Part shown: positions 1-9,216 of the stretch, piece after piece | How the letters are laid out: every line of letters starts with the position of its first letter | Numbering within the stretch: position 1 is the stretch's first letter | Assembly (NCBI GenBank): GCA_043554545.1 | Contig: CP121337.1 | Span: forward strand, 2,046,001-2,110,000 | DNA from: UBA7330 sp043554545 | GTDB taxonomy: Bacteria > Bacteroidota > Bacteroidia > Cytophagales > Cyclobacteriaceae | Reading direction: 5' to 3' | DNA length: 64,000 bases | Program-made: the position numbers and the translations under genes | Notes under the pieces: model-generated | What the model was told of the DNA's origin: nothing | The model's input: only the letters and a program-made list of their open reading frames with translations | The model's database searches: none

Positions 1-135
1 CCTAAAGAAATTGTCACCAGGCCGAATAGTATGATCGATACCCTTTATATCAACAAAGCTTCTTTCAAGCGTTTCTTCCTGATGACAGGAACTTAAAAAA
101 ATGACAACAAAAATGGCAAGTAGCAGACTCTTCAT
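1..135 (-). CDS. M13 family metallopeptidase lipoprotein, N-terminal fragment
   Basis: This is the first 45 codons of a gene that runs off the left edge of the window. It opens with a lipoprotein signal peptide: a hydrophobic stretch ending in the lipobox LSSC, with the modified Cys at residue 17. After it comes GIDHTIRPGDNFFR, which resembles the start of mature M13 (neprilysin/PepO) peptidases, where a PGDDFY(Q/R)YVNG motif is usual. An M13 enzyme would be a zinc endopeptidase anchored in the cell envelope. The HExxH zinc site lies outside the window, so the family call rests only on this N-terminal motif. It is divergent from the next gene, with about 136 bases between their starts. Confidence 0.6.
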   Translation of the reverse strand, partial: MKSLLLAIFVVIFLSSCHQEETLERSFVDIKGIDHTIRPGDNFFR

Positions 136-271
136 GTGCAAGGAATATTTAAATAAAGGTAACTTGTTAATGATTTTTATGAATGAATTACAATTATTCA
201 AAAAACAACTCAATTAAATTGCTAAAATATTTAATTTAAAAACTTATTAATTAACCCAAAAAAACCAAACG

Positions 272-637
272 ATGCAAAAGATCTTACCTTTTATCATTAT
301 CTCACTTATTGTTTTCAGTTGTGGCCCTTCTAAAAAAGCCATGGATATATCCATAGGAACCTGGGACTATACGTTAAAAGGCACTCCAAATGGTGATATT
401 ACCGGAAATTTTGTAATTGCTAAAGATGGAGATGAATACGCTGGTTCTCTTAATTCTAGTCAGGGATCGCTACCATTTAAAACCATCAATGTTGATGAAA
501 ACGGGCAACTTAACGCCACATTTGACTACGGCAACTATGAAGTAATAATGGTTGGTCAATTTGAAGGAAATACATTTGATGGTAGTGTAAGTGCTGATTA
601 CAACAAATTTATGGTTACTGCCCAGAAACAGGAATAG
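272..637 (+). CDS. Small beta-rich lipoprotein of unknown function
   Basis: This 121-residue protein has a lipoprotein signal peptide with lipobox VFSC (Cys17), so it should be membrane-anchored on the periplasmic or outer side. The mature part is one short domain of alternating beta strands, beginning IGTWDYTLKGTPNGDITGNF and containing several G-x-F/Y turns. Similar domains occur in Bacteroidota both as stand-alone lipoproteins and at the ends of secreted hydrolases, which suggests a small beta-sandwich or lipocalin-like fold; that is inference. There is no catalytic motif. It stands alone between the divergent M13 peptidase fragment and a TonB receptor 153 bases downstream. Confidence 0.65.
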   Translation: MQKILPFIIISLIVFSCGPSKKAMDISIGTWDYTLKGTPNGDITGNFVIAKDGDEYAGSLNSSQGSLPFKTINVDENGQLNATFDYGNYEVIMVGQFEGNTFDGSVSADYNKFMVTAQKQE

Positions 638-790
638 CTATTTGTATATTTTCAATTAGACTAATTATTGGTCTATCTTCAAATTCAAGCTTAAAGAAAT
701 CATTTGATAGGCCCATACAACCTTTTTCAAAGAATCAGGGTCTTCCTTTAGACGATGATACTCCAACCGTTTTAAGCTAAAGAGATCAAA

Positions 791-3136
791 TTGAAAAAAT
801 ATCTCTTCTTGTGTGCATTTATATATGCCGCCAATTTAACTATCGCCCAAACTTTCACCATCAGTGGCTACATACGAGATGGAGACACTGGTGAAAACCT
901 GATTGGTGCGACGGTTCTGGAAAGTGGTACAACGAGAGGTACTGTTACAAACACTTTTGGTTTTTATTCACTTTCAGTACCGGAAGGGACGATTACGTTA
1001 CAAGTTTCTTTTGTCGGTTACCAGGTTGAAATAAAGGAAATTGAATTTCATGAAAATGTAAGACTCAATATCAGTTTAGAACCAGGATCTGTGCTTGAAG
1101 AAGTCGTCGTGACAGCTCAGGAAAAAATTGAGCAATCACCACTCATGAGTACCATTGATATTCCAATGGAACAAATCAAAGCAATACCTGTACTTCTGGG
1201 AGAAGCAGATATACTTAAAACCTTACAACTACTACCCGGAATTCAAAGTGGAACAGAGGGTTCCAGTGGTATTTATGTCAGAGGAGGCGGTCCTGACCAA
1301 AACCTAATTCTGCTGGATGGTGTTCCAGTTTATAACGTTTCACACCTATTCGGATTCTTTTCGGTTTTCAATGCAGATGCCATTAATAAAGTACAAGTAA
1401 TCAAAGGTGGCTATCCTGCAAGATACGGAGGAAGACTTTCCTCCGTCATTGACATATCGATGAAAGAAGGAAACAATCAAAAATTCTCAGGAGAAGGCTC
1501 TATTGGCTTTATCGCTTCAAAAGTTACCCTGGAAGGCCCAATAGGAAAACAAAAAAAGACCTCATTCATCGTTTCAGGAAGGCGGACTTACATCGACCTA
1601 CTTACCAGACCAATAATCAAAGCCAATAGCAATGGCAACGATACCGGAGGCTATTATTTCTATGATTTAAATACTAAAATCAATCATAAGCTTTCTGAAA
1701 ATGACCGCCTCTACTTAAGTTTTTATAATGGCAAAGACAAAGGGTTTAGCAAATCCAAATATGATTATGACTATGGGTTTGAGCAGGTAAAATCAGTTGA
1801 AGAATATGGTCTTGGATGGGGAAACACCATTGCAGCTATTAGATGGAATCATATTTTTGGACCACGTTTGTTTGGCAATCTTACAGGAACCTACAGTAAA
1901 TATAAATTCAGGATATTCAGTAGCTACGTTAATGAAATTACCGCTTTAGGAAATACGGATATTTCAGAAGAACTCATTGAGTATTTTTCAGGGGTAGACG
2001 ACATTGCACTTAAATTTGATTTCGACTACCTACCCTCGTACAAGCACAACATCAAGTTTGGGTTGTCAACAACGCATCACAATTTTAATCCTGGGATTTT
2101 TGGTTATGATACCAATTCTGAGGGGATTCAAGACACGGTCATTAACTCACAACAGACCAAAGCTTTAGAACTCTTCGGATATATAGAAGATGACTTTACC
2201 ATCACTAATAAGCTGCGCGGAAATATAGGGACACATTACTCAGCATTTTTTGTTGAGAATAGATTTTACCATTCACTACAACCAAGATTGTCATTCAGGT
2301 ACCTACTGAGCAATGACGTTTCCATCAAGGCCTCTTTTGCAACGATGTATCAATATATCCATTTGTTAACCAATAGTGGTATTGGACTACCTACTGACTT
2401 ATGGGTTCCTGCTACTGATCGGGTAAAACCTCAATCAAGCTGGCAGGCAGCATTAGGTGCAGCAAAGACCATGAAAGGTTATGAATTTAGTATTGAAGTT
2501 TATTTCAAAGAGATGAAAAACCTGATTGAATATCAGGAAGGTGCTTCATTCTTCAATCTGGGTACAGACTGGCAAGACAAAATAACTTCTGGAAACGGTC
2601 AAAGTTATGGAGCCGAATTCTTAGTGCAGAAAAAGACAGGGAAGTTTTCAGGCTGGATTGGCTACACCCTGTCCTGGACCAATCGAAAATTTGAGGAATT
2701 AAATTTTGGTGAAAGGTATCCGTACAAATATGACCGTAGACATGATCTAAGTGTAGTTGGGATTTATGAATTCTCTAAAAGGTTTTCACTTTCTGGCACC
2801 TGGGTATATGGTACCGGAAATGCCATCACCTTGCCAAAAGCTGTTTACCCTTCAAACAATCAAAACAACCAATACTATTATAGCAGTGAAGTCAGAAGCT
2901 ACGGAAGCAGAAATGATTACCGGATGTCAGCCTATCATCGACTTGATATTGGACTTACGTGGAACAAAGAAAAAAAATGGGGGACCCGATCCTGGTCACT
3001 TGGGGCATACAATTTATATAATAGAAAAAACCCTTTCTATATAGATGACGGCTTTGATAATCAGGGTAACAAACAATATTTCCAATATAGTTTGTTCCCG
3101 GTAATTCCTTATCTCAGATATAGTTTTAAGTTTTAG
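791..3136 (+). CDS. TonB-dependent outer-membrane receptor with CarboxypepD-reg domain
   Basis: A 781-residue outer-membrane receptor. The start codon is TTG: no in-frame ATG lies near the signal peptide (residues 1-19, ending TIAQ). The order is signal peptide, CarboxypepD regulatory-like beta domain (about 22-108, with GYIRDGDTGENLIGATVLE), plug domain (about 115-230, with VRGGGPDQNLILLDGVPVY) and a beta barrel to the C-terminal aromatic residue (SFKF). Such receptors use TonB/ExbBD energy to import a large substrate, but the substrate cannot be read from the sequence. The DUF4249 lipoprotein gene begins 1 base after the stop, a common pairing in Bacteroidota. There is no SusD partner, so this is not a classical glycan-uptake pair. 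Confidence 0.9.
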   Translation: MKKYLFLCAFIYAANLTIAQTFTISGYIRDGDTGENLIGATVLESGTTRGTVTNTFGFYSLSVPEGTITLQVSFVGYQVEIKEIEFHENVRLNISLEPGSVLEEVVVTAQEKIEQSPLMSTIDIPMEQIKAIPVLLGEADILKTLQLLPGIQSGTEGSSGIYVRGGGPDQNLILLDGVPVYNVSHLFGFFSVFNADAINKVQVIKGGYPARYGGRLSSVIDISMKEGNNQKFSGEGSIGFIASKVTLEGPIGKQKKTSFIVSGRRTYIDLLTRPIIKANSNGNDTGGYYFYDLNTKINHKLSENDRLYLSFYNGKDKGFSKSKYDYDYGFEQVKSVEEYGLGWGNTIAAIRWNHIFGPRLFGNLTGTYSKYKFRIFSSYVNEITALGNTDISEELIEYFSGVDDIALKFDFDYLPSYKHNIKFGLSTTHHNFNPGIFGYDTNSEGIQDTVINSQQTKALELFGYIEDDFTITNKLRGNIGTHYSAFFVENRFYHSLQPRLSFRYLLSNDVSIKASFATMYQYIHLLTNSGIGLPTDLWVPATDRVKPQSSWQAALGAAKTMKGYEFSIEVYFKEMKNLIEYQEGASFFNLGTDWQDKITSGNGQSYGAEFLVQKKTGKFSGWIGYTLSWTNRKFEELNFGERYPYKYDRRHDLSVVGIYEFSKRFSLSGTWVYGTGNAITLPKAVYPSNNQNNQYYYSSEVRSYGSRNDYRMSAYHRLDIGLTWNKEKKWGTRSWSLGAYNLYNRKNPFYIDDGFDNQGNKQYFQYSLFPVIPYLRYSFKF

Positions 3137-3137
3137 G

Positions 3138-4085
3138 ATGATGAATACATTTAAACGACATTTCAAAAAATCATTTTTACTACTTGCAGTTATTGGCGCT
3201 ATAAGCTGTGAAACCATTATAGATGTAGATTTGCCTGAGCATAAACCGGCACTAGTCCTCAACTCATTTTTTGGTCCTGACACAACCTTTAATGTGACGA
3301 TACATGAAAGCAAGGGTATTCTGGATGCTACTTATGGATTTTCTAGTATCTCAGCTGTAGATATTGAATTGTTTAATAGCGAAAAATCGTTAGGCAAGTT
3401 TAGACCATTGGACGGTACCCCTGGAGCCTATGAGTTGGATGTATATCCTGAAGCAGGAGTTAATTATTCAGTTGTTGCCACGAAGAATGGTTACGATCGA
3501 GTTGAAGCAGCTGATATTATTCCTTTAAAAAAGACTAATCCATCTATTGAGAAATTTGAAGAAAAAATCGATGAAGGAGGTTATAGATATTTCGAAATGA
3601 CTTACTCATTTGATGATCCACCAGGTGCGGACTATTATGAAGTATTATTATTTGCTTTCATTCCAAGATACGAATACTACCAGGATGAAGACACCGCATT
3701 CCAATATCAAAACGGTTACTGGAAAGAACAGATTAACTACTTTGAACCAGGAGTTGAACTCAATGAGTTTGAAGAGACCGGTAATATATCAATCTTTTCA
3801 GATGGGCTATTTAATGGTAAAGACCATAGAAACACTATCGGAATAGATAATTATAGTTTCTATTACGAAGATTATTCTGTAAGTAAAAAGGTGAAATTTT
3901 CTCTGGAAGTAAGACATATCTCCTCTGCTTATTATCAGTACCAAATAAGCCGTCAACTACAACAGCAATCGGAGGGTAACCCCTTCGCTGAAGCAGCACT
4001 CATCTACAATAATATCAAAGGAGGTTTCGGGATTTTTGCTGGTTATGATGTGGAAGCAGTTGAGTTTGAATATAGCGTAGAATAA
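3138..4085 (+). CDS. DUF4249 family lipoprotein, partner of the upstream TonB receptor
   Basis: A 315-residue envelope lipoprotein. The signal peptide ends in the lipobox GAISC, followed by ETIIDVDLPEHKPALVLNSF, the typical opening of DUF4249 proteins. The start could be either of two adjacent ATGs; the first is taken. The rest is beta-rich, with tyrosine-rich loops. DUF4249 proteins are regularly encoded directly after TonB-dependent receptors and are thought to sit on the receptor as an accessory surface lipoprotein, in a role like SusD without sequence similarity. The 1-base gap to the receptor stop supports one transcript. Its substrate is unknown. Confidence 0.8.
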   Translation: MMNTFKRHFKKSFLLLAVIGAISCETIIDVDLPEHKPALVLNSFFGPDTTFNVTIHESKGILDATYGFSSISAVDIELFNSEKSLGKFRPLDGTPGAYELDVYPEAGVNYSVVATKNGYDRVEAADIIPLKKTNPSIEKFEEKIDEGGYRYFEMTYSFDDPPGADYYEVLLFAFIPRYEYYQDEDTAFQYQNGYWKEQINYFEPGVELNEFEETGNISIFSDGLFNGKDHRNTIGIDNYSFYYEDYSVSKKVKFSLEVRHISSAYYQYQISRQLQQQSEGNPFAEAALIYNNIKGGFGIFAGYDVEAVEFEYSVE

Positions 4086-4097
4086 ATCAAAACAGGG

Positions 4098-4883
4098 TTA
4101 GTGTTTCATCCTGGTCACTACTACTTCCTTTTGCTTTCTACGAATGCCATAGATCAATGACTCAGAATCATTGACCTGCTCAATAGCAATTCCCTGGCCT
4201 TCTCCTGGAAAAGAGAATTGATCCAACAACTGCAGGGTATAACCCATTTTTGGTAATGAGAGCACATATATCATGGGTTTATCATGCCCTGTGATGAAAA
4301 TATGGCCATTGTCACGGATGACCCCTCCTGAATTACTCATCTCACCAAACTCCTCAATAACTTCCTTAGGAAATAACCAACCTTCCTTCTCTCTCCATTC
4401 CTTGTCGAACCTCACCAGTGTAGTCCAACGGTTGTCTTTTCCTTCCGACATAGCCCTATTTGAATAATTTGCAAACGCAACAAACCAATCTCCCTGATAT
4501 TGATACACCCAGGTTGCTGAGCCCTTCAATATCCCAAAGCTATGATTTCCTACATGTTCAAGTGTCTTGGTATCAAAAATCTCCAATGAACTGGCCATCG
4601 GAGATTCCGGATAATTGGTATTTACGCAGTACAGAAGCCCATCATAAATCACTCCACTATTAAGATGTTTAAGGGTACCTGATTCATCTTTCCATTGCTT
4701 TACCAGTTCCCCACGCTCTTTCGTGTATTTTAAAAGATTATCATTATTGATAACATAAAAATATTCAGCATCGACCGCAACTGCTTGTCTGGCTTCGGAT
4801 ACCTCATAGGTTTTATAAGGACGGTCTTGGGCAAAAGCAGTCGTTGTGCCTATCAATAGTATGAAAAGAAAAGTCAGTTTCAT
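4098..4883 (-). CDS. Exported beta-propeller-like protein, function unknown
   Basis: A 261-residue protein with a cleavable signal peptide (MKLTFLFILLIGTTTAFAQ). The mature sequence shows short repeating blocks of strands with aromatic and glycine residues, such as EYFYVINNDNLLKYTKE, SSLEIFDTKTLEHVGNHSFG and GHIFITGHDKPMIYVLSL. This suggests several blades of a beta propeller. No catalytic residues are evident. It is convergent with the DUF4249 gene (12 bases between stops) and lies 63 bases after a cupin gene on the same strand, so it may share that gene's transcript. I do not recognise the family. Confidence 0.6.
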   Translation of the reverse strand: MKLTFLFILLIGTTTAFAQDRPYKTYEVSEARQAVAVDAEYFYVINNDNLLKYTKERGELVKQWKDESGTLKHLNSGVIYDGLLYCVNTNYPESPMASSLEIFDTKTLEHVGNHSFGILKGSATWVYQYQGDWFVAFANYSNRAMSEGKDNRWTTLVRFDKEWREKEGWLFPKEVIEEFGEMSNSGGVIRDNGHIFITGHDKPMIYVLSLPKMGYTLQLLDQFSFPGEGQGIAIEQVNDSESLIYGIRRKQKEVVVTRMKH

Positions 4884-4946
4884 GTGGAATGGTTAATTAT
4901 TTGAAATCGCCCATGTCAAAATGTAAAAAACAGTTAGCAGGTAAAC

Positions 4947-5528
4947 CTACAACATCCACAGTTTCCTCAAACCGGACTCCTGCCCTAATAGTGGATCTGC
5001 ATCCGGCATGGGTAAAGATGCAATGTTTTGATCTGCTTTTGGTCGTTCACCCGATAACCCTCGTTTGAGGTCCCAACTCCTACCATCAGGATAAGCACCC
5101 ACTACTCCAAGGCTTTCACTACCCAAATTTTTATGTCCCACACCAGCAGGTATGATAATGATATCTCCTGCATTCACCTTAACTTTCTCTCCCAACTCTC
5201 CACCAAGGTGTACCCATGCGCTACCCGAATAGATACCTAAAACCTCATGTGAGGTGCTGTGATAATGATGAAAATCATAGATGCCATTTCGCCAGGAATT
5301 AGTCCAGTTGTTCGAAGCAAACTTTTTCTCTAGCCAGGATGCTCCATCAATACCATGATTATTGAACGCTTTCCTATACAGGATTAGTGGAAACTTGCTA
5401 TTCGGAATTTTGCCGTCATCTTTAAAATAGAAGTTTTGGGGATCTTTCATTCCGGCAGAAGTGTTTTCAGCTCTAAAAATAGTAAATCCTACCATTCCTA
5501 AAGATGCTAAAAAAGTTTTTCGATCCAT
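4947..5528 (-). CDS. Exported YjlB-like cupin protein
   Basis: A 193-residue protein with a cupin core and an unusual N-terminal export signal (MDRKTFLASLGMVGFTIFRA). The signal resembles the substrate-type leaders of Bacteroidota that begin with an R/K pair before a hydrophobic run, but it lacks a full twin-arginine motif. Cupin motif 1 is seen as YDFHHYHSTSHEVLGIYSGS, with several histidines and a glutamate as metal ligands. Motif 2 is GDIIIIPAGVGHKNLG. The C-terminal region (VVGAYPDGRSWDL and PMPDADPLLG) resembles the YjlB family of small cytoplasmic cupins, whose reaction is not established. A metal-binding role is likely. It is divergent from the deacetylase-like gene, with 79 bases between the starts. 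Confidence 0.72.
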   Translation of the reverse strand: MDRKTFLASLGMVGFTIFRAENTSAGMKDPQNFYFKDDGKIPNSKFPLILYRKAFNNHGIDGASWLEKKFASNNWTNSWRNGIYDFHHYHSTSHEVLGIYSGSAWVHLGGELGEKVKVNAGDIIIIPAGVGHKNLGSESLGVVGAYPDGRSWDLKRGLSGERPKADQNIASLPMPDADPLLGQESGLRKLWML

Positions 5529-5607
5529 CTATTCATTGATATAACTTCCAACAAATCTATCTGTTAAATGTGAATAAACATTAGTACAATATCTTGGTTT
5601 TACCACT

Positions 5608-6510
5608 ATGCTAAAGATTGCATGGTCACCCATTTATCAACATCCGCTCCCCCCAGGGCATCGATTCCCGATGGAAAAATATGATTTGCTGCCGGAGCAA
5701 CTATTACATGAAGGGACAATAGATAATGCGAATTTATTTGAACCCAGGAAGTTAACAACAGATGAAATACTGCAGGTACATACAGCCAGCTACTGGGACA
5801 AACTACAAAAGCTTGACTTTACACGACAGGAAGAAAGAAAAAGTGGCTTTCCTATTTCGAAGGAGCTGGTAGAAAGGGAAATTACCATCAATGCAGGAAC
5901 CATTCAATGTGCGGAATATGCATTAACCCATGGCATTGCCATGAATATCGCAGGTGGCACCCATCATGCATTCAGTGAACGGGCTGAGGGGTTTTGTTTA
6001 CTAAACGATATCGCCATTGCCTCACGATACTTATTGAATCATCACAAAGCCAAACAAATATTGGTTGTGGACCTGGATGTGCATCAGGGAAATGGTACGG
6101 CAGCAATTTTTCAAGGAGAGCCAAGGGTTTATACTTTTAGCATGCATGGCGCACATAACTACCCTTTACAAAAAGAGACTTCAGATTTTGATATCCCATT
6201 GAAAGATGGAACAGACGACTCCAAGTATCTTGCGTTACTGGATCACCACCTTAAACGGATCCTTGACGATGTTCAGCCGGATCTTATTTTTTTTCAATCC
6301 GGTGTAGATGTGTTAGAAACAGACAAACTGGGAAGACTTGGGCTAACAATCAACGGCTGCAAGAGAAGAGATGAAATCGTAATTTCTCTGGCCAAAAGTA
6401 ACCATATACCTCTTGTAGCAGCCATGGGCGGAGGGTATTCTGAAAACATCAATGACATCCTGGAAGCACATGCCAATACCTACAGGCTTGCGCAGGAGAT
6501 CTATTTCTGA
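5608..6510 (+). CDS. Histone deacetylase-family zinc hydrolase
   Basis: A 300-residue enzyme of the arginase/deacetylase fold (HDAC/AcuC/acetylpolyamine amidohydrolase superfamily). The motifs are in order: AGGTHHAF (paired histidines of the charge relay), DLDVHQGNGT (zinc ligands Asp and His), SGVDVLETDKLGRL (third zinc-ligand Asp) and GGGYSENI (catalytic-type Tyr). Length and motifs fit a complete, active enzyme of the class IV-like bacterial group. The substrate in bacteria could be an acetylated protein, an acetylpolyamine or another acyl amide, and cannot be told apart here. HrpB follows 56 bases downstream on the same strand and may be co-transcribed. Confidence 0.85.
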   Translation: MLKIAWSPIYQHPLPPGHRFPMEKYDLLPEQLLHEGTIDNANLFEPRKLTTDEILQVHTASYWDKLQKLDFTRQEERKSGFPISKELVEREITINAGTIQCAEYALTHGIAMNIAGGTHHAFSERAEGFCLLNDIAIASRYLLNHHKAKQILVVDLDVHQGNGTAAIFQGEPRVYTFSMHGAHNYPLQKETSDFDIPLKDGTDDSKYLALLDHHLKRILDDVQPDLIFFQSGVDVLETDKLGRLGLTINGCKRRDEIVISLAKSNHIPLVAAMGGGYSENINDILEAHANTYRLAQEIYF

Positions 6511-6566
6511 TCAATCAAATTCAGTAAACATCCCTTAATTTCGCACGATGCTTAACCTCTTGCACT

Positions 6567-9047
6567 TTGACTTTTGATCCATACCAAATAGACCTGCCCA
6601 TTACCGAGGTAATCAAGGATGTGAAAACTCAACTTTCACAGCACAATCGTTTGATTGTAAATGCCCCACCTGGTGCAGGGAAAAGCACATTATTACCCCT
6701 TGCCTTGCTCGGCACCAGCTGGTTAGGTGATCAAAAAATTATCATGCTGGAACCTCGTCGCCTGGCGGCAAGGGCCATTGCCCACCGAATGTCAGACCTA
6801 CTGGGAGAGACTGTCGGTCAAACGGTGGGCTATCGGGTTCGTTTTGATACACGCATTTCGGAAAAGACCAAAATCGAAGTTGTTACTGAAGGAATCCTAA
6901 CACGCATGCTACAGTCTGATAATGCTTTGGAAGGATTTGGACTTGTGATCTTTGATGAGTTTCACGAACGTAGTTTACATGCTGACCTGGCATTGGCACT
7001 TTCCATTCAATGCCAACAGGTGCTCAGACCGGAACTACGCCTTTTGGTGATGTCTGCCACACTCAACATGCCAGAACTGGAACATTTACTTCAATGCCAA
7101 TCCGTAATCAGTAAAGGCAGGCAGTATCCGGTAGATGTACGTTACACAGGTGAGTCTGACTTAAAAATGATTCCAGAGTTAGCAGCTCGTGCTATTTTGC
7201 TTGCTACCCGAGAGCAATCAGGTGATATTCTGGCCTTCTTCCCGGGTGAAGGCGAAATACGTCGCTGTGAGGCACTACTCAGTAAAGAGCTGCGAGACAT
7301 TGCCCTACATCCACTCTATGGCCAGCTACCTCAAAATAAGCAGCTTGCTGCGATCTTTCCGGACAAAAGGGAAAGAAGAAAAGTGATCCTCGCCACATCA
7401 ATAGCTGAAACCAGTCTTACCATCGAAGGGATCAGTACAGTCGTTGATTCAGGGTTTAGCCGGAAGGCCAGGTTTGATCCTGGTTCCGGGCTGTCCCGAC
7501 TTGAAACGATACCTGTTTCCAGAGACACTGCAGATCAACGTGCTGGTCGAGCCGGACGTTTGGGACCTGGTGTTTGTTATCGGATGTGGACAAATGCTAC
7601 ACAAGCTAAACTACAATCCTATACAACTCCAGAACTCATGGAGGCTGATCTGAGTAACCTGGTCTTAGAACTGGCAAATTGGGGAATAGCTGATCCGCTA
7701 GACCTCAATTGGATAACCCCACCACCAAATGGACACATTTTGCAGGCCCGGGAGCTACTTCAGGAGTTAGGCGCATTAGAAGATGGACGAATCACTGACC
7801 ATGGAAAAAGAATACTAAGCCTCCCCTGCCATCCAAGGATTGCCCACATGATACTGGAAGCAAGTGAAATGGATTTAGAGACTCTGGCATCTGATATTGC
7901 TGCATTCATCGAAGAACGTGACCCACTCCAGGAAGCCGGAATCGACCTAAGCATTCGAGTAGAAACCCTGCGTCGACTTCGTTCGGAAAATCGGGTGTCT
8001 GGAAGGTTTAAAAGGATTGAGAAAGTAGCTGAAAGTTACCGTATACTCATGAAAACAAACGCTGACGATGGGCCAGTAGATCCTTATGAGGTAGGTCTAA
8101 TATTGAGCTTGGCTTACCCGGAACGAATTGCTTGCGCAAGACCGGGAAACAATGCACAATTCCAGTTGGCCAATGGAAGGTATGCCATGGTAGGCCATCG
8201 GGATGACCTGGCACATGAGCCCTGGCTGGCTGTTGCCTCCATGGATGCAAGAGATGGGCTTGGAAAAATTTTTTTGGCTGCTCCCCTGAACCCAAAAGAC
8301 TTAGCCCCACTAGTGAAGGAAAGAGAAGTCATTACCTGGGACACGCGTAAAGGTGGCCTAATTGCCAGTAAAGATCTTCGAATTGGGAATATCGTACTTC
8401 AGAGTAAACCACTCCAAGACCCGGATCCGGACAAGCTAAAGGCTGCTATTATTGAGGCAATTAAAAAGGATGGCGAGCGACTGTTAAACTTTGATGAAGA
8501 AGTCAAACAGTGGCAGTTGAGGGTTAACGCGCTACAGAATTGGAATCCTGAAAATGGTTGGCCAGACGTATCAACTGCTTACCTCCTGGATACTTGTAAA
8601 GCATGGATCTCTCCTTACCTCGATGAGGTGAAAACCCCTGAAGACTTACATGAAATCAACCTTCGTGAGGTCTTGCATTATACCTTGACAATTGAAAAGC
8701 AGCAACTGCTTAACAAATTAGCACCTTTAAAAATTGAAGTGCCTAGTGGCTCTTCGGTCCAATTAGCATATAGGAATAATGGAGAGCCACCGGTTCTCAG
8801 TGTCAGGTTACAGGAAGTATTTGGGCTCGAGGATACACCTAGAATTAATGATGGTAAACAAGAAGTACTCTTAGATCTGCTTTCACCTGGTTTTAAACCT
8901 GTACAAAGAACCAGTGATCTCAAGAGTTTTTGGAGTAATGCATATTTTGAAGTGAGAAAAGAGTTGAAACGGCTTTATCCCAAACACTATTGGCCGGAAG
9001 ACCCCTGGACCGCTGAAGCAGTAAGAGGCGTAAAAAGAAGCAAATAA
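6567..9047 (+). CDS. hrpB: ATP-dependent helicase HrpB
   Basis: An 826-residue DEAH-type RNA helicase with the full HrpB layout. Motif I is PPGAGKSTLLPL, motif II is FDEFHERS (the DEFH variant usual for HrpB), motif III is SATLN, motif V is ATSIAETSLTIEGI and motif VI is DQRAGRAGR. These are followed by the helicase-associated domain and the HrpB C-terminal domain (ends HYWPEDPWTAEAVRGVKRSK). The start is a TTG; no in-frame ATG precedes the first conserved residues. Length matches the family (about 800-850). Its cellular role in most bacteria is not settled. Confidence 0.93.
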   Translation: MTFDPYQIDLPITEVIKDVKTQLSQHNRLIVNAPPGAGKSTLLPLALLGTSWLGDQKIIMLEPRRLAARAIAHRMSDLLGETVGQTVGYRVRFDTRISEKTKIEVVTEGILTRMLQSDNALEGFGLVIFDEFHERSLHADLALALSIQCQQVLRPELRLLVMSATLNMPELEHLLQCQSVISKGRQYPVDVRYTGESDLKMIPELAARAILLATREQSGDILAFFPGEGEIRRCEALLSKELRDIALHPLYGQLPQNKQLAAIFPDKRERRKVILATSIAETSLTIEGISTVVDSGFSRKARFDPGSGLSRLETIPVSRDTADQRAGRAGRLGPGVCYRMWTNATQAKLQSYTTPELMEADLSNLVLELANWGIADPLDLNWITPPPNGHILQARELLQELGALEDGRITDHGKRILSLPCHPRIAHMILEASEMDLETLASDIAAFIEERDPLQEAGIDLSIRVETLRRLRSENRVSGRFKRIEKVAESYRILMKTNADDGPVDPYEVGLILSLAYPERIACARPGNNAQFQLANGRYAMVGHRDDLAHEPWLAVASMDARDGLGKIFLAAPLNPKDLAPLVKEREVITWDTRKGGLIASKDLRIGNIVLQSKPLQDPDPDKLKAAIIEAIKKDGERLLNFDEEVKQWQLRVNALQNWNPENGWPDVSTAYLLDTCKAWISPYLDEVKTPEDLHEINLREVLHYTLTIEKQQLLNKLAPLKIEVPSGSSVQLAYRNNGEPPVLSVRLQEVFGLEDTPRINDGKQEVLLDLLSPGFKPVQRTSDLKSFWSNAYFEVRKELKRLYPKHYWPEDPWTAEAVRGVKRSK

Positions 9048-9216
9048 TGATTCAAATTAAATCGAGAAATTCTTCATGTATAATACCGTAAACATCTATT
9101 TAAGCTATATTCCCTAAATGTTGAACCTTAACGTTTTAGAAAATAATACGTTTATAAACTATTACTCCTAATAATCTTAAATCAATATCATACCTGACAT
9201 TCTTGTCAAATCAACT

